The notes beneath the pieces are model-generated. The model worked only from the letters and a program-made list of their open reading frames with translations. It searched no databases and was not told the DNA's origin. The position numbers and the translations under genes are program-made. DNA of 64,000 nucleotides from Vibrio alfacsensis (lineage in GTDB: Bacteria > Pseudomonadota > Gammaproteobacteria > Enterobacterales > Vibrionaceae), in assembly GCF_003544875.1 (NCBI RefSeq), contig NZ_CP032093.1:434001-498000 (forward strand). Direction: 5' to 3'. This document shows positions 10,291 through 18,723 of this stretch, piece by piece; within the stretch, counting starts at the first letter, position 1; the number at the start of each line of letters is the position of its first letter.

Positions 10291-10320
10291 GAGCCTTAGC
10301 GTTACGCTAAGGCTTTGTTT
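10291..10320 (+). terminator. Terminator after tRNA-Leu (element-borne)
   Basis: Stem AGCCTTAGC/GCTAAGGCT, loop GTTAC, then TTTGTTTT. The chromosomal equivalent now lies beyond attR at 23959-23989. Confidence 0.75.
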
Positions 10321-10406
10321 TATCTAGAATAAACTAGTCTAGTCAACTAGTTAGAGTCTTAAGTTCGGTACGAACGGTTTTGTTTTCCTGCTTTGCGGTT
10401 ACATTT

Positions 10407-10426
10407 TTTGGTGTAATTTGGTGCAA
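10407..10426 (+). repeat. Left pair of TTTGGTGYAA repeats (candidate integrase arm sites)
   Basis: Two abutting direct 10-mers, TTTGGTGTAA and TTTGGTGCAA, between attL and the integrase start. The same two 10-mers occur in opposite order at 23781-23800, near attR. Confidence 0.5.
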
Positions 10427-10435
10427 AGGGTCAAC

Positions 10436-11461
10436 ATGGCAACTATCCAAGCTCGCAAGGGCAAAAAACACACTACCTATCGCGTTCAATTCATGCGAGA
10501 CGGTCAGCGTGTCTCTAAATCCTTTCCTACAAAAAAAGAAGCAGAAAAATTCGCCGCCCGTTGGCTGGTGGATGATGACTTTGCTCACTCCCTTTCCAAT
10601 CAAACCCTAAACTCATTCTTGCTTTCTGAAGTGGTTGAAGAATTTCTCGCGCAATATTCAGGGAAAGATGGCAGTTTGTCTCAGCGTGTTAACTACTGGT
10701 CACGCATCCTTGGCGATTTACCAGTCGGTAAAATCACCCGCCCTAAAGTCAAAACAGAACTCAGAAAACTTCTCAAGCAATGTACTCCCGCAACCGTCAA
10801 CCGTTACAAGGCCGCGCTAGGTACACTCTATCGTTTTTTGCTTGAAGAATACGATGTTGACCATAACCCCGTCCGAGGCATTCCCAATTACGCAGAGAAT
10901 AATGAGCGAACCCGCTTTCTTGATGATGACGAACTGCCGCGTCTATTAGCTGCCTGTAAGGTGTCGGGCTGGGATCGCCTATATTTATTGGTTTTGCTTG
11001 CCATTACCACCGGGGGGCGGCGTTCAGAGTTGATTCATTGCCGCTGGGAAAGCGTGAATTTTAAAACGCGTACCATTCACCTCGGTACCACAAAAAACGG
11101 TGAGCAACGTCTTCTGACTTTGACGCAAGATGCCATTGAAGAATTGATGGCATTCCGCCGTTCCAGTGGTTATGTGTTTCCGTTACCAAAACAACCTGAT
11201 ACGTACTTCAAAAACTTCGATTGCTACTGGAAAGAGGCAATGAAAACCGCTAGCGTTGATAACTTCCGATTTCATGATCTTCGCCACACCTGTGCCAGCA
11301 TGCTTGCAATGAATGGCGCGAGCTTATTAGAAATCTGTCAAGTGCTGGGGCACAAGTCTATTACGATGACTCAGCGTTATGCCCATCTTTGCGTTAGCCA
11401 TAAACAAGCGCTTACAGAAAGGGTATTTGGTAATATTTGTCTTGGGGTAAGTAATGGGTAA
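10436..11461 (+). CDS. Tyrosine recombinase integrase
   Basis: Catalyses integration and probably excision of the element at tRNA-Leu. Starting at ATG 10436 (MATIQARKGKK) it has 341 residues. The N-terminal arm-binding domain 'ARKGKKHTTYRVQFMRDGQ' (about 5-60) is followed by the core-binding domain and the catalytic domain with R195 in 'TTGGRRSEL', H280-x-x-R283 in 'FHDLRHT', the H in 'LGHKS' and nucleophile Y315 in 'MTQRYAH'. All catalytic residues are present, so it looks functional. Its stop overlaps the start of the next gene by 8 nt. An upstream in-frame GTG is less likely as start. Confidence 0.94.
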   Translation: MATIQARKGKKHTTYRVQFMRDGQRVSKSFPTKKEAEKFAARWLVDDDFAHSLSNQTLNSFLLSEVVEEFLAQYSGKDGSLSQRVNYWSRILGDLPVGKITRPKVKTELRKLLKQCTPATVNRYKAALGTLYRFLLEEYDVDHNPVRGIPNYAENNERTRFLDDDELPRLLAACKVSGWDRLYLLVLLAITTGGRRSELIHCRWESVNFKTRTIHLGTTKNGEQRLLTLTQDAIEELMAFRRSSGYVFPLPKQPDTYFKNFDCYWKEAMKTASVDNFRFHDLRHTCASMLAMNGASLLEICQVLGHKSITMTQRYAHLCVSHKQALTERVFGNICLGVSNG

Positions 11462-12180
11462 GCAATATTTGGAACACCGTCCTGGAAAGCCGGGCCATAT
11501 TGAAAAATGGATAACCGATTTTAGTGAGGTAGAACGAATAGCTCTTGAGGAGTTGAGCCAAGAAAAAATGATCCTTATCAAGGATATATATAAGGCAATG
11601 CCAGATATATTAGAGAAGCCTGAATTGCAATTCATTGTTCAACGAATTAAGCGATACTTGAAACGGTTTGATTCTGACATTAAGTTGTATTGGTATTATG
11701 AGTACGAGGGAGTTCCATTAACACTGGATTGGTACTTCAGGGTAGTGGGTGAATTACAAAATGACTGCACATATGTTGGTTTAGCTCATGACCTAAATAT
11801 TCTTATTTTGATTGCTCACAAAGTAGCTCATGGATATCCGTTTTCATCCGAGTGTGCTTTAGCATTTCTTGAGGCAGGGATTCGGTCTGAAGAATACTAT
11901 TCCTACAAAAAAAGATATCGTGTTGAGCCTTTAAATGACAATGTAGATCTGGTACGTGCAGGGACTAAAGTTAAGCAAAACAAATATTAGAAGTCGCTAC
12001 TTCTGTTAGTCAAAGAAATCCTGATTTAAATGTGAGTGAACTGTTGGAATTTACTGCGGAAGAGTATGCTAGAAAAACGAAGAAAGCCAATTGTCTACGA
12101 AAACGATTCGGAAGTACTTAGATGGAAGCTCATTAATTGAAAAACACAGAGATGCCAGAGGAAGTACGCAAAGACGTAAG
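11454..12180 (+). pseudogene. Unknown element gene, apparently frameshifted twice
   Basis: Starts at ATG 11454, overlapping the integrase stop. The first frame runs 178 residues ('HRPGKPGHIEKWITDF...' ) to a stop at 11990. Coding-like sequence continues in a second frame ('QILEVATSVSQRNPDLNVSE', about 11975-12090) and a third ('STKTIRKYLDGSSLIEKHRD', 12091-12175), each step needing one added base (near 11973 and 12095). Together this predicts a soluble protein of about 240 residues. I do not recognise the family; no membrane segment or clear catalytic motif is visible. A terminator follows at 12210. The precise end is uncertain. Confidence 0.5.
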
Positions 12181-12209
12181 TTATTTTTCTTTTGTGTGAG
12201 TTTTAAACT

Positions 12210-12233
12210 GAAGAGGCTTAAATGCCTCTTTTT
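12210..12233 (+). terminator. Rho-independent terminator after the integrase pair
   Basis: Stem AGAGGC/GCCTCT with loop TTAAAT followed by TTTTT; ends the integrase-unknown transcription unit. Confidence 0.7.
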
Positions 12234-12360
12234 ATGGCGATATTTTGCTTACCTTATTATCGTGATGGATGTCTTGTTTTTTGGAAGTGCATTTAGTGTT
12301 CCAAAAGATCAAATAAATTTCAAGTCATTGGAACGAACCGAAACGGGGATATCAAAACCA

Positions 12361-12606
12361 ATGACAATCGAAATTAAGACTCTCTCATCCAATCTAGAAA
12401 ACTGGCAGCCTCTGACTAAGGTTGCAGACGTTTTCCCTCAATTTACGCAACCACAATTAAAACGCCTGTTCTGGCGTCGCGATCATCATCCGGGTTTATC
12501 TCAGTGCTACCGCCAAGTCGGTAAGCGGGGCTATATCTGTTTACCTTTGTTCGGTATGTGGTTAGCGGGACAACTTGTTGAACAATATGAGCAGCCACCG
12601 CTATGA
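12361..12606 (+). CDS. Small HTH / excisionase-like DNA-binding protein
   Basis: An 81-residue protein beginning at ATG 12361 ('MTIEIKTLSSN'). The core 'WQPLTKVADVFPQFTQPQLKRLFWRR' then 'CYRQVGKRGYICLPLFGMWL' has the layout of small winged-helix phage DNA-binding proteins of the excisionase/AlpA type: a helix, a turn, a recognition helix and a beta-wing. In integrative elements such genes promote excision or regulate the integrase. The same frame is open upstream to 12091, but that sequence belongs to the preceding gene and spans a terminator. The next gene overlaps its stop by 4 nt. Assignment is by pattern and context only. Confidence 0.6.
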   Translation: MTIEIKTLSSNLENWQPLTKVADVFPQFTQPQLKRLFWRRDHHPGLSQCYRQVGKRGYICLPLFGMWLAGQLVEQYEQPPL

Positions 12607-13513
12607 GTGTGGAGGTTACTAACCTAGTTTGGGGCTCTTCTACCTTAAAAGGCTCTGAACGATTGGTGTTGGTTTGCTTAGCACACCATGCCAATAAAGC
12701 GGGTGAATGCTGGCCATCTATTAAAACCCTTTCGCTTGAAACTGGACTATCACGGACCACAGTAAAAAAGGCATTAAAGCTGTTAGAGGGTGAATACTGG
12801 ATTGCAAAAACCAACCGTTTTTCAGACACCGATAAAGGAAAGCGCAAAACCAGCAACCTCTACAAAGTAAGCATCGCCAAATTAGCACGTGATCAGAGAT
12901 GCAAAGGAGAAAAAGCCTGTGAGTCGGAATCCGACCTAACCCTAGGGCAGAATCCGACTAAGGGTAGGGCGGGAGGCGGCCATAAACCATTAATAGAACC
13001 ATCAAAGGAAAGATCAATTAGTGTTTTACGTGATGTTCAAGATACATCTGGATTTAATCAGGCTTTTGAATGTTTTGGAATGCAGGGCTGATTAAACGCA
13101 ATAAGAAAAAAGCTCAGCAAGCATTTAGACAAATAGTGACAACAGGAGTGCACACGGAAGATTCGCTTGAAGAATTTGTTCATCGGCTGGTGGCAGATAT
13201 TCGGCGAAGAATTGACAGGCAACAATTTGGTATAGACAAGTTACACCCAGCTACCTACTTAAACCAAGAACGATGGAATGATGAAGATGAAACGTATGGA
13301 TCAATGCGCTTTAACACCACTAACACCAACTCCAAAAAGTACAACTCACGAGAGTTATTCATCCTCGGGCAACTCGAAGAGTATGGACCCGAACTTGTAC
13401 TTCAAGCAGGCATTGCTAGTGAAGTCGATGTCAGACATCTATGGCCCCAAATGGTATCACAACGTAAGCCTGCCGGAATCGTGGTTGATGGCATTGCAAA
13501 AGTTCTCAATTGA
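12603..13513 (+). pseudogene. Phage O-like replication protein, apparent 1-nt frameshift
   Basis: First part (12603-13091): winged-helix domain 'LSLETGLSRTTVKKALKLLE' at about residues 44-63, as in phage replication initiators and HTH_36 proteins. The frame then stops at 13091, but the -1 frame continues with 'FWNAGLIKRNKKKAQQAFR' and 'LHPATYLNQERWNDE', the usual C-terminal signature of lambda-O-like proteins. Adding one T to the TTTT at 13073-13076 joins them. The extension past about 13300 overlaps the P-like gene and may not be real coding sequence. Expected role: origin recognition for element replication. Confidence 0.65.
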
Positions 13514-13946
13514 GGAAGTGAAGCAAGCGGTGGATGTGGTAAAAAATCGCGGTTCTGCGTTTGTTCCATCACTCGCTGAGTTTCTTCAACATTTGAAATA
13601 TGGAGGTGTCAATTTTGATGAGGCTTATCAGCGATTTCTTGATGGTAAACCAATGACGGAGTTGGAGATACACATATCAAGAAACTATGGCTATGACATT
13701 AAGAGAATGACACTAGACAAAGCAAGGTTAGAACACGCAAGGCTGCTGAAAATGGTGATAGATGCGGTAAGAGAGGGACGCTTAACATTTAATCACACGA
13801 TGAAGAGGCTGCCTGCACATTCAAGCCGCAATCTTAATGATATAGCAAGAGAGAAAGCCATGAAGCAGGGATTAACAAATCCAGAACGGTTCCCTGCTGA
13901 CAGCGTTTTTAGACGTATTGCAAAAATGGTTCAAAAAAAAGGGTAG
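13278..13946 (+). CDS. Phage replication protein P-like
   Basis: Up to 222 residues; a more conservative start is ATG 13383 ('MDPNLYFKQALLVKSM'), which gives 187. The core 'MSDIYGPKWYHNVSLPESW' followed by 'LQKFSIEEVKQAVDVVKN' and 'FVPSLAEFLQHL' matches the phage P / helicase-loader layout, in which a small alpha-helical protein brings the host DnaB helicase to the O-bound origin. It overlaps the O-like gene in another frame, and its residues before 13383 are low-complexity (T/S/P-rich). Together with the O-like gene this gives the element a replication module. Confidence 0.6.
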   Translation: MMKMKRMDQCALTPLTPTPKSTTHESYSSSGNSKSMDPNLYFKQALLVKSMSDIYGPKWYHNVSLPESWLMALQKFSIEEVKQAVDVVKNRGSAFVPSLAEFLQHLKYGGVNFDEAYQRFLDGKPMTELEIHISRNYGYDIKRMTLDKARLEHARLLKMVIDAVREGRLTFNHTMKRLPAHSSRNLNDIAREKAMKQGLTNPERFPADSVFRRIAKMVQKKG

Positions 13947-13947
13947 C

Positions 13948-14592
13948 ATGATGAACACTCCAAAATACAACTGGGAACAGCTTTCTGCTGAGTATCTTGA
14001 GATGTCTCACCAAAACAATCATCTAACACTAAAACTGTTTTGTGAGCAAAAAGGCATTCCTTACAACACAGCTTCAAAAAAGATGCGCTCAGTTCGCCAA
14101 GGCGCACCATTGGGAAGCCAAAGAGCACGTAAGCATGGTGGCTATGCACAAATAATTATTAATACCTTTGGAGAAGATGCGTATAACGCAATTGCCAATG
14201 CAACATTGGAAGATGATCTGTTAGTGCTGCGCGCGACACTGTCCAACACTCTTGATGTGTTAACAGGAGCTCAAGAATTTTTTAATTCTCTCACCAGTTG
14301 GGAGGAGAAAAAAAAGATGTTAGAGCCACTGCTCTCTATTCATGCGGCACTTGATCGAAAGATACAGCGAATTGAAAGTGTTAGCATGACGGTGTGTAAA
14401 TTGAAGCTTGAGGATGATCAAGAGTATAAACGTAAAATGGAACTGGAACGTTTGTCGTTGATGATTAAAAAGATTCGCAATGAAATTGAATTCCAAATTG
14501 TTACTAAAGGCTCTGGTAAGCTAACGCCACTAGAGAAAATTTGTGCTGACATTCAATCAATGGAGAATGACGGCTTTGTGAATTGTCAGTAA
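13948..14592 (+). CDS. Putative phage small terminase-like protein
   Basis: A 214-residue protein starting at the ATG pair 13948/13951. The N-terminus 'YNWEQLSAEYLEMSHQNNHL' followed by 'LKLFCEQKGIPYNTASKKM' is a helix-turn-helix of the type that opens small terminase subunits, which recognise pac/cos sites. The middle has long helices and the C-terminus is charged and probably coiled. A TerS gene with no large terminase or capsid genes would fit a satellite that redirects a helper phage's packaging. The assignment rests on the N-terminal pattern and context; a generic HTH regulator is the alternative. Confidence 0.45.
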   Translation: MMNTPKYNWEQLSAEYLEMSHQNNHLTLKLFCEQKGIPYNTASKKMRSVRQGAPLGSQRARKHGGYAQIIINTFGEDAYNAIANATLEDDLLVLRATLSNTLDVLTGAQEFFNSLTSWEEKKKMLEPLLSIHAALDRKIQRIESVSMTVCKLKLEDDQEYKRKMELERLSLMIKKIRNEIEFQIVTKGSGKLTPLEKICADIQSMENDGFVNCQ

Positions 14593-14602
14593 GTAACCGT
14601 TC

Positions 14603-14646
14603 AAAAAGGCAAAGATCCTGAATCTACGATTTAGCTTTGCCTTTTT
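14603..14646 (+). terminator. Strong terminator between satellite-like core and R-M cargo
   Basis: Stem AAAAAGGCAAAG/CTTTGCCTTTTT with an imperfect 20-nt loop region, directly after the TerS-like stop. Confidence 0.8.
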
Positions 14647-14797
14647 GTAAATAGCCTCTTCACCGTATCACCATCAAACTAATGCGATAAAAACCGCACA
14701 CACGCACACGTAATCAACCGCATTTCATATATAATCGATAGCCATGAAACACTTGCCATCTCGGCCAGTGACCACAGACAGAAAAGTAGTACCAAGC

Positions 14798-16411
14798 ATG
14801 GCTAAAGCACCCGCAAAGAAGAAAACCGCCAAGATAAAAGGCTTTGAAGAAACCCTTTGGGATACCGCGAACCAACTGCGCGGCAGTGTTGAATCCTCCG
14901 AATACAAACACGTGGTATTGAGCCTAGTGTTTCTTAAGTTCATCAGTGACAAATTTGAAGCGCGTCGTCAGAAGATGATCGATGGCGGGCAAGAAGCCTT
15001 TGTCGAGATGAAAGAGTTCTACCAACAAGACAACATCTTCTACCTGCCGGAAGAGGCGCGTTGGTCGTTTGTGAAAGTGCGTGCTAAGCAAGACGACATC
15101 GCCGTGATCATTGACACGGCTCTTTCTACCATCGAGAAAAACAACCCAAGCCTTGCCGGTGCCTTGCCGGATAACTACTTCTCACGTATGAACCTTGAGG
15201 TAAAAAAGCTCGCCTCGCTTATCGATACCATTGAAAACATCGACACGCTAGCCAACGAATGCGACATGAGTGAAGAAGATCTCGTTGGTCGTGTTTACGA
15301 ATACTTTTTAGGTAAATTTGCCGCCACCGAGGGTAAGGGGGGCGGCGAGTTCTACACGCCAAAATCCGTCGTTACCCTATTGGCTGAAATGTTAGAGCCA
15401 TACCAAGGCAAAATTTATGACCCAGCGTGTGGCTCGGGCGGTATGTTTGTTCAGTCACTCAAGTTTATAAAACAACATGAGGGACGTACAAAAGACATCG
15501 CGATTTACGGCCAAGAACTGACGACCACCACCTATAAACTGGCGAAGATGAACTTAGCCATTCGCGGTTTGTCTGGCAATTTAGGTGAGCGTCCGGCGGA
15601 TACGTTTTTTGCCGACCAGCATAAAGACCTAAAAGCCGATTACATCATGGCGAACCCGCCGTTTAACTTGAAAGATTGGCGTAACGACGCCGAGCTAACC
15701 GATGATCCGCGCTTTGCGGGCTATCGCACCCCACCGACGGGGAACGCCAACTACGGTTGGATCTTGCACATGCTGTCTAAGCTGAGTGAAACAGGCACAG
15801 CAGGTTTTGTGTTGGCGAACGGCTCGATGAGCTCTAACACCTCGGGAGAGGGGGAGATCCGCCAACAGCTTATCGAGAACGACCGCGTTGAATGCATGAT
15901 CGCGCTGCCGGGGCAACTGTTCTACACCACACAAATTCCAGTGTGTGTGTGGTTTATCACCAAAGATAAAACCGAGAACAAAGTAAAAGGTTACCGCAAT
16001 CGCGAAAAACAAACCCTCTTCATTGATGCGCGTGATATGGGCACCATGACCAGCCGTGTACATAAAGAACTGACTAAAGAGGACATCGCACAGATAGCAG
16101 ATACCTACCACGCATGGCGCAGTGACGCCGCAGAACTTAAAGCACGTGTCGAGCGTGGTGATTGCAAGGTAGAGCAATACCAAGACCAAGCAGGTTACTG
16201 TAAATCGGCCACCCTAGATGAGATCAAAGCCAACGACTACGTGTTAACACCGGGGCGCTATGTTGGTGCCGCAGAAGTGGAAGATGACGGCATTCCGTTT
16301 GATGAAAAGATGCAGGCATTATCGCAAACGCTATATAGCCAGTTAAACCAAGCACAAGAGCTTGATCAGGTGATTCGCCAGAACTTGGAGGCCCTTGGTT
16401 ATGGGAAGTAA
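14798..16411 (+). CDS. hsdM: Type I restriction-modification methyltransferase subunit HsdM
   Basis: N6-adenine methyltransferase subunit; with HsdS it methylates the host recognition sites, and with HsdR it forms the restriction complex. Starting at ATG 14798 (MAKAPAKKK) it has 537 residues. An N-terminal HsdM helical bundle 'FEETLWDTANQLRGSVE' is followed by 'GGGEFYTPKSVV', SAM-binding motif I 'DPACGSGGMF' (D208) and catalytic motif IV 'NPPF' (N286). An in-frame ATG at 14744 is possible, but a TATAAT-like -10 at about 14731 would place the mRNA start next to it, favouring 14798. It overlaps hsdS by 11 nt. Confidence 0.96.
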   Translation: MAKAPAKKKTAKIKGFEETLWDTANQLRGSVESSEYKHVVLSLVFLKFISDKFEARRQKMIDGGQEAFVEMKEFYQQDNIFYLPEEARWSFVKVRAKQDDIAVIIDTALSTIEKNNPSLAGALPDNYFSRMNLEVKKLASLIDTIENIDTLANECDMSEEDLVGRVYEYFLGKFAATEGKGGGEFYTPKSVVTLLAEMLEPYQGKIYDPACGSGGMFVQSLKFIKQHEGRTKDIAIYGQELTTTTYKLAKMNLAIRGLSGNLGERPADTFFADQHKDLKADYIMANPPFNLKDWRNDAELTDDPRFAGYRTPPTGNANYGWILHMLSKLSETGTAGFVLANGSMSSNTSGEGEIRQQLIENDRVECMIALPGQLFYTTQIPVCVWFITKDKTENKVKGYRNREKQTLFIDARDMGTMTSRVHKELTKEDIAQIADTYHAWRSDAAELKARVERGDCKVEQYQDQAGYCKSATLDEIKANDYVLTPGRYVGAAEVEDDGIPFDEKMQALSQTLYSQLNQAQELDQVIRQNLEALGYGK

Positions 16412-17657
16412 TTGGCCCCATGCGGTCTTAGGAGATTTGATTGCTTCTGGTGATGCTATTTTGCAAACTGGTCCTTTTGGTACCGCCTTGAAAGCTAATG
16501 AATATACTGAAGTGGGAGTACCACTTATTTCTGTTAGAGAAATTCGAGAGGGCTTTATCGAAATTGAAAGCTTAACCCCTCGTGTTGATTCAGTCGTGAC
16601 TACAAGGCTTCCCAAGTTTGTTCTTAAAACGGGTGATATTGTTTTTGCTCGTAAAGGTGGTATTGAACGTAATGCTCTTATCACAGATAGGGAAAACGGG
16701 TGGTTTGTGGGTTCCGATGGTATTTATCTGCGTTTGTCAGATAAATACAATTCGAACTATTACAGCTATGTAATGAGAAGTCCTCAAGTAAAGTCTTGGC
16801 TGCTCAAAAATTGTGAGGGGACGACGATGCCCTCGCTCAATCAAAAGATTTTATCGCGAATACCGATATATATCCCTCCTAAAGCAATTCAAGATAAGGT
16901 TGCCGAGATGCTTGGAGGGTTTGATGCAAAAATCAACCTCAATAATCAAACCAACCAAACCCTAGAAGAAATGGCACAAGCCATCTTCAAGTCGTGGTTT
17001 GTCGATTTCGACCCAGTCAAAGCCAAAATGAATGGCGAGCAACCAAAAGGGATGGATGCCGCGACTGCCTCGCTTTTCCCAGAAAAGCTCGTTGAGTCTG
17101 AGTTGGGTTTGATTCCTGAAGGGTGGGAAGCCGTTCAGATCGGCGATATCGTAGAGCGCTTAAAACCTAAGAAACGTTACACCAAGAAACAAGTTGAACC
17201 GTATGGTAAAACTCCTGTTTATGAGCAAGGCGCAAGCATTTTACTTGGTTTCCACAATGATGATGCAGGCTTTGATGCTTCTCCTGAAGAGCCAGTTTTC
17301 ATCTTTGGCGATCACACATGTATTACGCACTTATCTTGTTCAAAGTTCGACATATCTTCGAATGTTATACCTCTCAAAGGTAGCATTAGACCGACAATTT
17401 GGACGTACTATGCAATTCAAGGGAAGCAAGAGTTCCAAGAATATCGTCGTCACTGGTCAGAGTTTATTATTAAAGGTGTTGTACTACCTCCAATTGAGTT
17501 GGCAGAGAAGTATGCTGAATTAGTTACGACAAACTATCTAATGATGGAGTCATTGAAACGTCAGTCTAAAGAGCTAGAGCAGTTACGCGATACCTTGCTT
17601 CCTAAATTGCTTTCGGGCGAAATCGAGCTAGACGCATTAGAGGTAGGCAATTCATGA
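16401..17657 (+). CDS. hsdS: Type I restriction-modification specificity subunit HsdS
   Basis: Recognises the bipartite target sequence of the R-M complex. 418 residues from ATG 16401, preceded by GGAG in 'ACTTGGAGG'. Two target-recognition domains are visible: the first about residues 5-165 ending 'LSRIPIYIPPKAIQDKVAEML', then the central conserved coiled helix around 'QTLEEMAQAIFKSWFVDFDPV', then the second TRD beginning 'LGLIPEGWE' and ending in the distal helix 'LEQLRDTLLPKLLSGEI'. The stop overlaps the fic start by 4 nt (ATGA). Target sequence cannot be predicted. Confidence 0.95.
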   Translation: MGSNWPHAVLGDLIASGDAILQTGPFGTALKANEYTEVGVPLISVREIREGFIEIESLTPRVDSVVTTRLPKFVLKTGDIVFARKGGIERNALITDRENGWFVGSDGIYLRLSDKYNSNYYSYVMRSPQVKSWLLKNCEGTTMPSLNQKILSRIPIYIPPKAIQDKVAEMLGGFDAKINLNNQTNQTLEEMAQAIFKSWFVDFDPVKAKMNGEQPKGMDAATASLFPEKLVESELGLIPEGWEAVQIGDIVERLKPKKRYTKKQVEPYGKTPVYEQGASILLGFHNDDAGFDASPEEPVFIFGDHTCITHLSCSKFDISSNVIPLKGSIRPTIWTYYAIQGKQEFQEYRRHWSEFIIKGVVLPPIELAEKYAELVTTNYLMMESLKRQSKELEQLRDTLLPKLLSGEIELDALEVGNS

Positions 17658-18643
17658 CGCCTCCGTTTACCCTCAATAATCGCATTTTAATTTTGGTGGC
17701 AACGATCAGTGAAAAGCTGGGGGCTCTCTCTATCACTCAGCCTCAATCCGCCGATTTACGCTTACGTCGCATCAATCAGGTACGCACTATTCATGGCACG
17801 TTGGCGATTGAGGGTAACGAATTGAGCGAAGCGCAAATCACCGCCATTCTTGGCGGTAAGCGCGTTATTGCTCCAGTAAAAGAGGTCGCAGAAGCCAAAA
17901 ATGCCATCGCAGTGTATGAACAACTGATGACATGGCGCTCAACCAATCATGCTGATTTTCTCAATGCGCATCGCACCTTAATGATGGGGTTAATCGACAC
18001 CGCTGGCCGTTATCGCGCTGGTGGCGTGGGCGTCATGAAAGAGGGGCAAGTCATCCACATGGCACCGCCAGCAGACCGAGTGCCGACGTTAATGCAAAGC
18101 TTGTTTACTTGGTTAGCCAACAGCGATGAACACCCATTGATTAAAAGCTCAGTCTTTCATTATGAGTTTGAGTTTATTCATCCATTTTCGGACGGCAATG
18201 GGCGGATGGGGCGGCTATGGCAAACGCTGATTTTAAGTGAATGGCAGCCTCTTTTTGCTTACCTGCCAGTAGAAAACCTTATTCACCAACATCAAGATGC
18301 TTACTATCAAGCGATAAACCAAAGTACGGCGTTGACGGACAGCAGCCCATTCATTGAGTTTATGCTCTCGATGATCAAACAAGCCTTAGAGGAACTTGAC
18401 CCACAAGTTAGCCACCATGTTACCCCCCAAGTCAATAAGCTGATTCAGGCCATTGTTCAAGAGATGAGTCGGGAAGAGCTACAGATAGCGTGTGCGTTAA
18501 AAGACAGAAAATCATTCACTGAGCGCTATCTTAAACCTGCATTAGAACAAGGTGTAATTGAGATGACGATACCGGATAAACCGCGCAGTCGCTCGCAGCG
18601 TTATCGCTTAACGGCACTAGGGCAGGCGTTAAAATTCTCGTAA
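17654..18643 (+). CDS. Fic family protein with N-terminal inhibitory motif
   Basis: Fic enzymes usually transfer AMP (or other phosphate-linked groups) to hydroxyl side chains of target proteins. 329 residues. The catalytic signature 'HPFSDGNGRMGR' begins at H176 and is complete. The inhibitory-helix motif (S/T)xxxE(G/N) is present as 'TLAIEGN', with E53, upstream of the Fic core, the class II arrangement where the glutamate blocks productive ATP binding. The C-terminus holds a winged-helix-like region ('FTERYLKPALEQGVIEM'). Translationally coupled to hsdS by ATGA overlap, so it is part of the R-M operon. Its target is unknown. Confidence 0.93.
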   Translation: MTPPFTLNNRILILVATISEKLGALSITQPQSADLRLRRINQVRTIHGTLAIEGNELSEAQITAILGGKRVIAPVKEVAEAKNAIAVYEQLMTWRSTNHADFLNAHRTLMMGLIDTAGRYRAGGVGVMKEGQVIHMAPPADRVPTLMQSLFTWLANSDEHPLIKSSVFHYEFEFIHPFSDGNGRMGRLWQTLILSEWQPLFAYLPVENLIHQHQDAYYQAINQSTALTDSSPFIEFMLSMIKQALEELDPQVSHHVTPQVNKLIQAIVQEMSREELQIACALKDRKSFTERYLKPALEQGVIEMTIPDKPRSRSQRYRLTALGQALKFS

Positions 18644-18723
18644 ATGAACTCAATTTTCATTAAGAAACTCGTCGAGCAGAAAGTTGAGTAGGCGTGTTGG
18701 ATTCAAGGAATCAATAGGCAGGT

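Noticed and set aside
12091..12360. Upstream extension of the small HTH gene, open to 12091
   Set aside because: It crosses a Rho-independent terminator and its first part is the tail of the preceding gene; ATG 12361 gives the family-sized protein.
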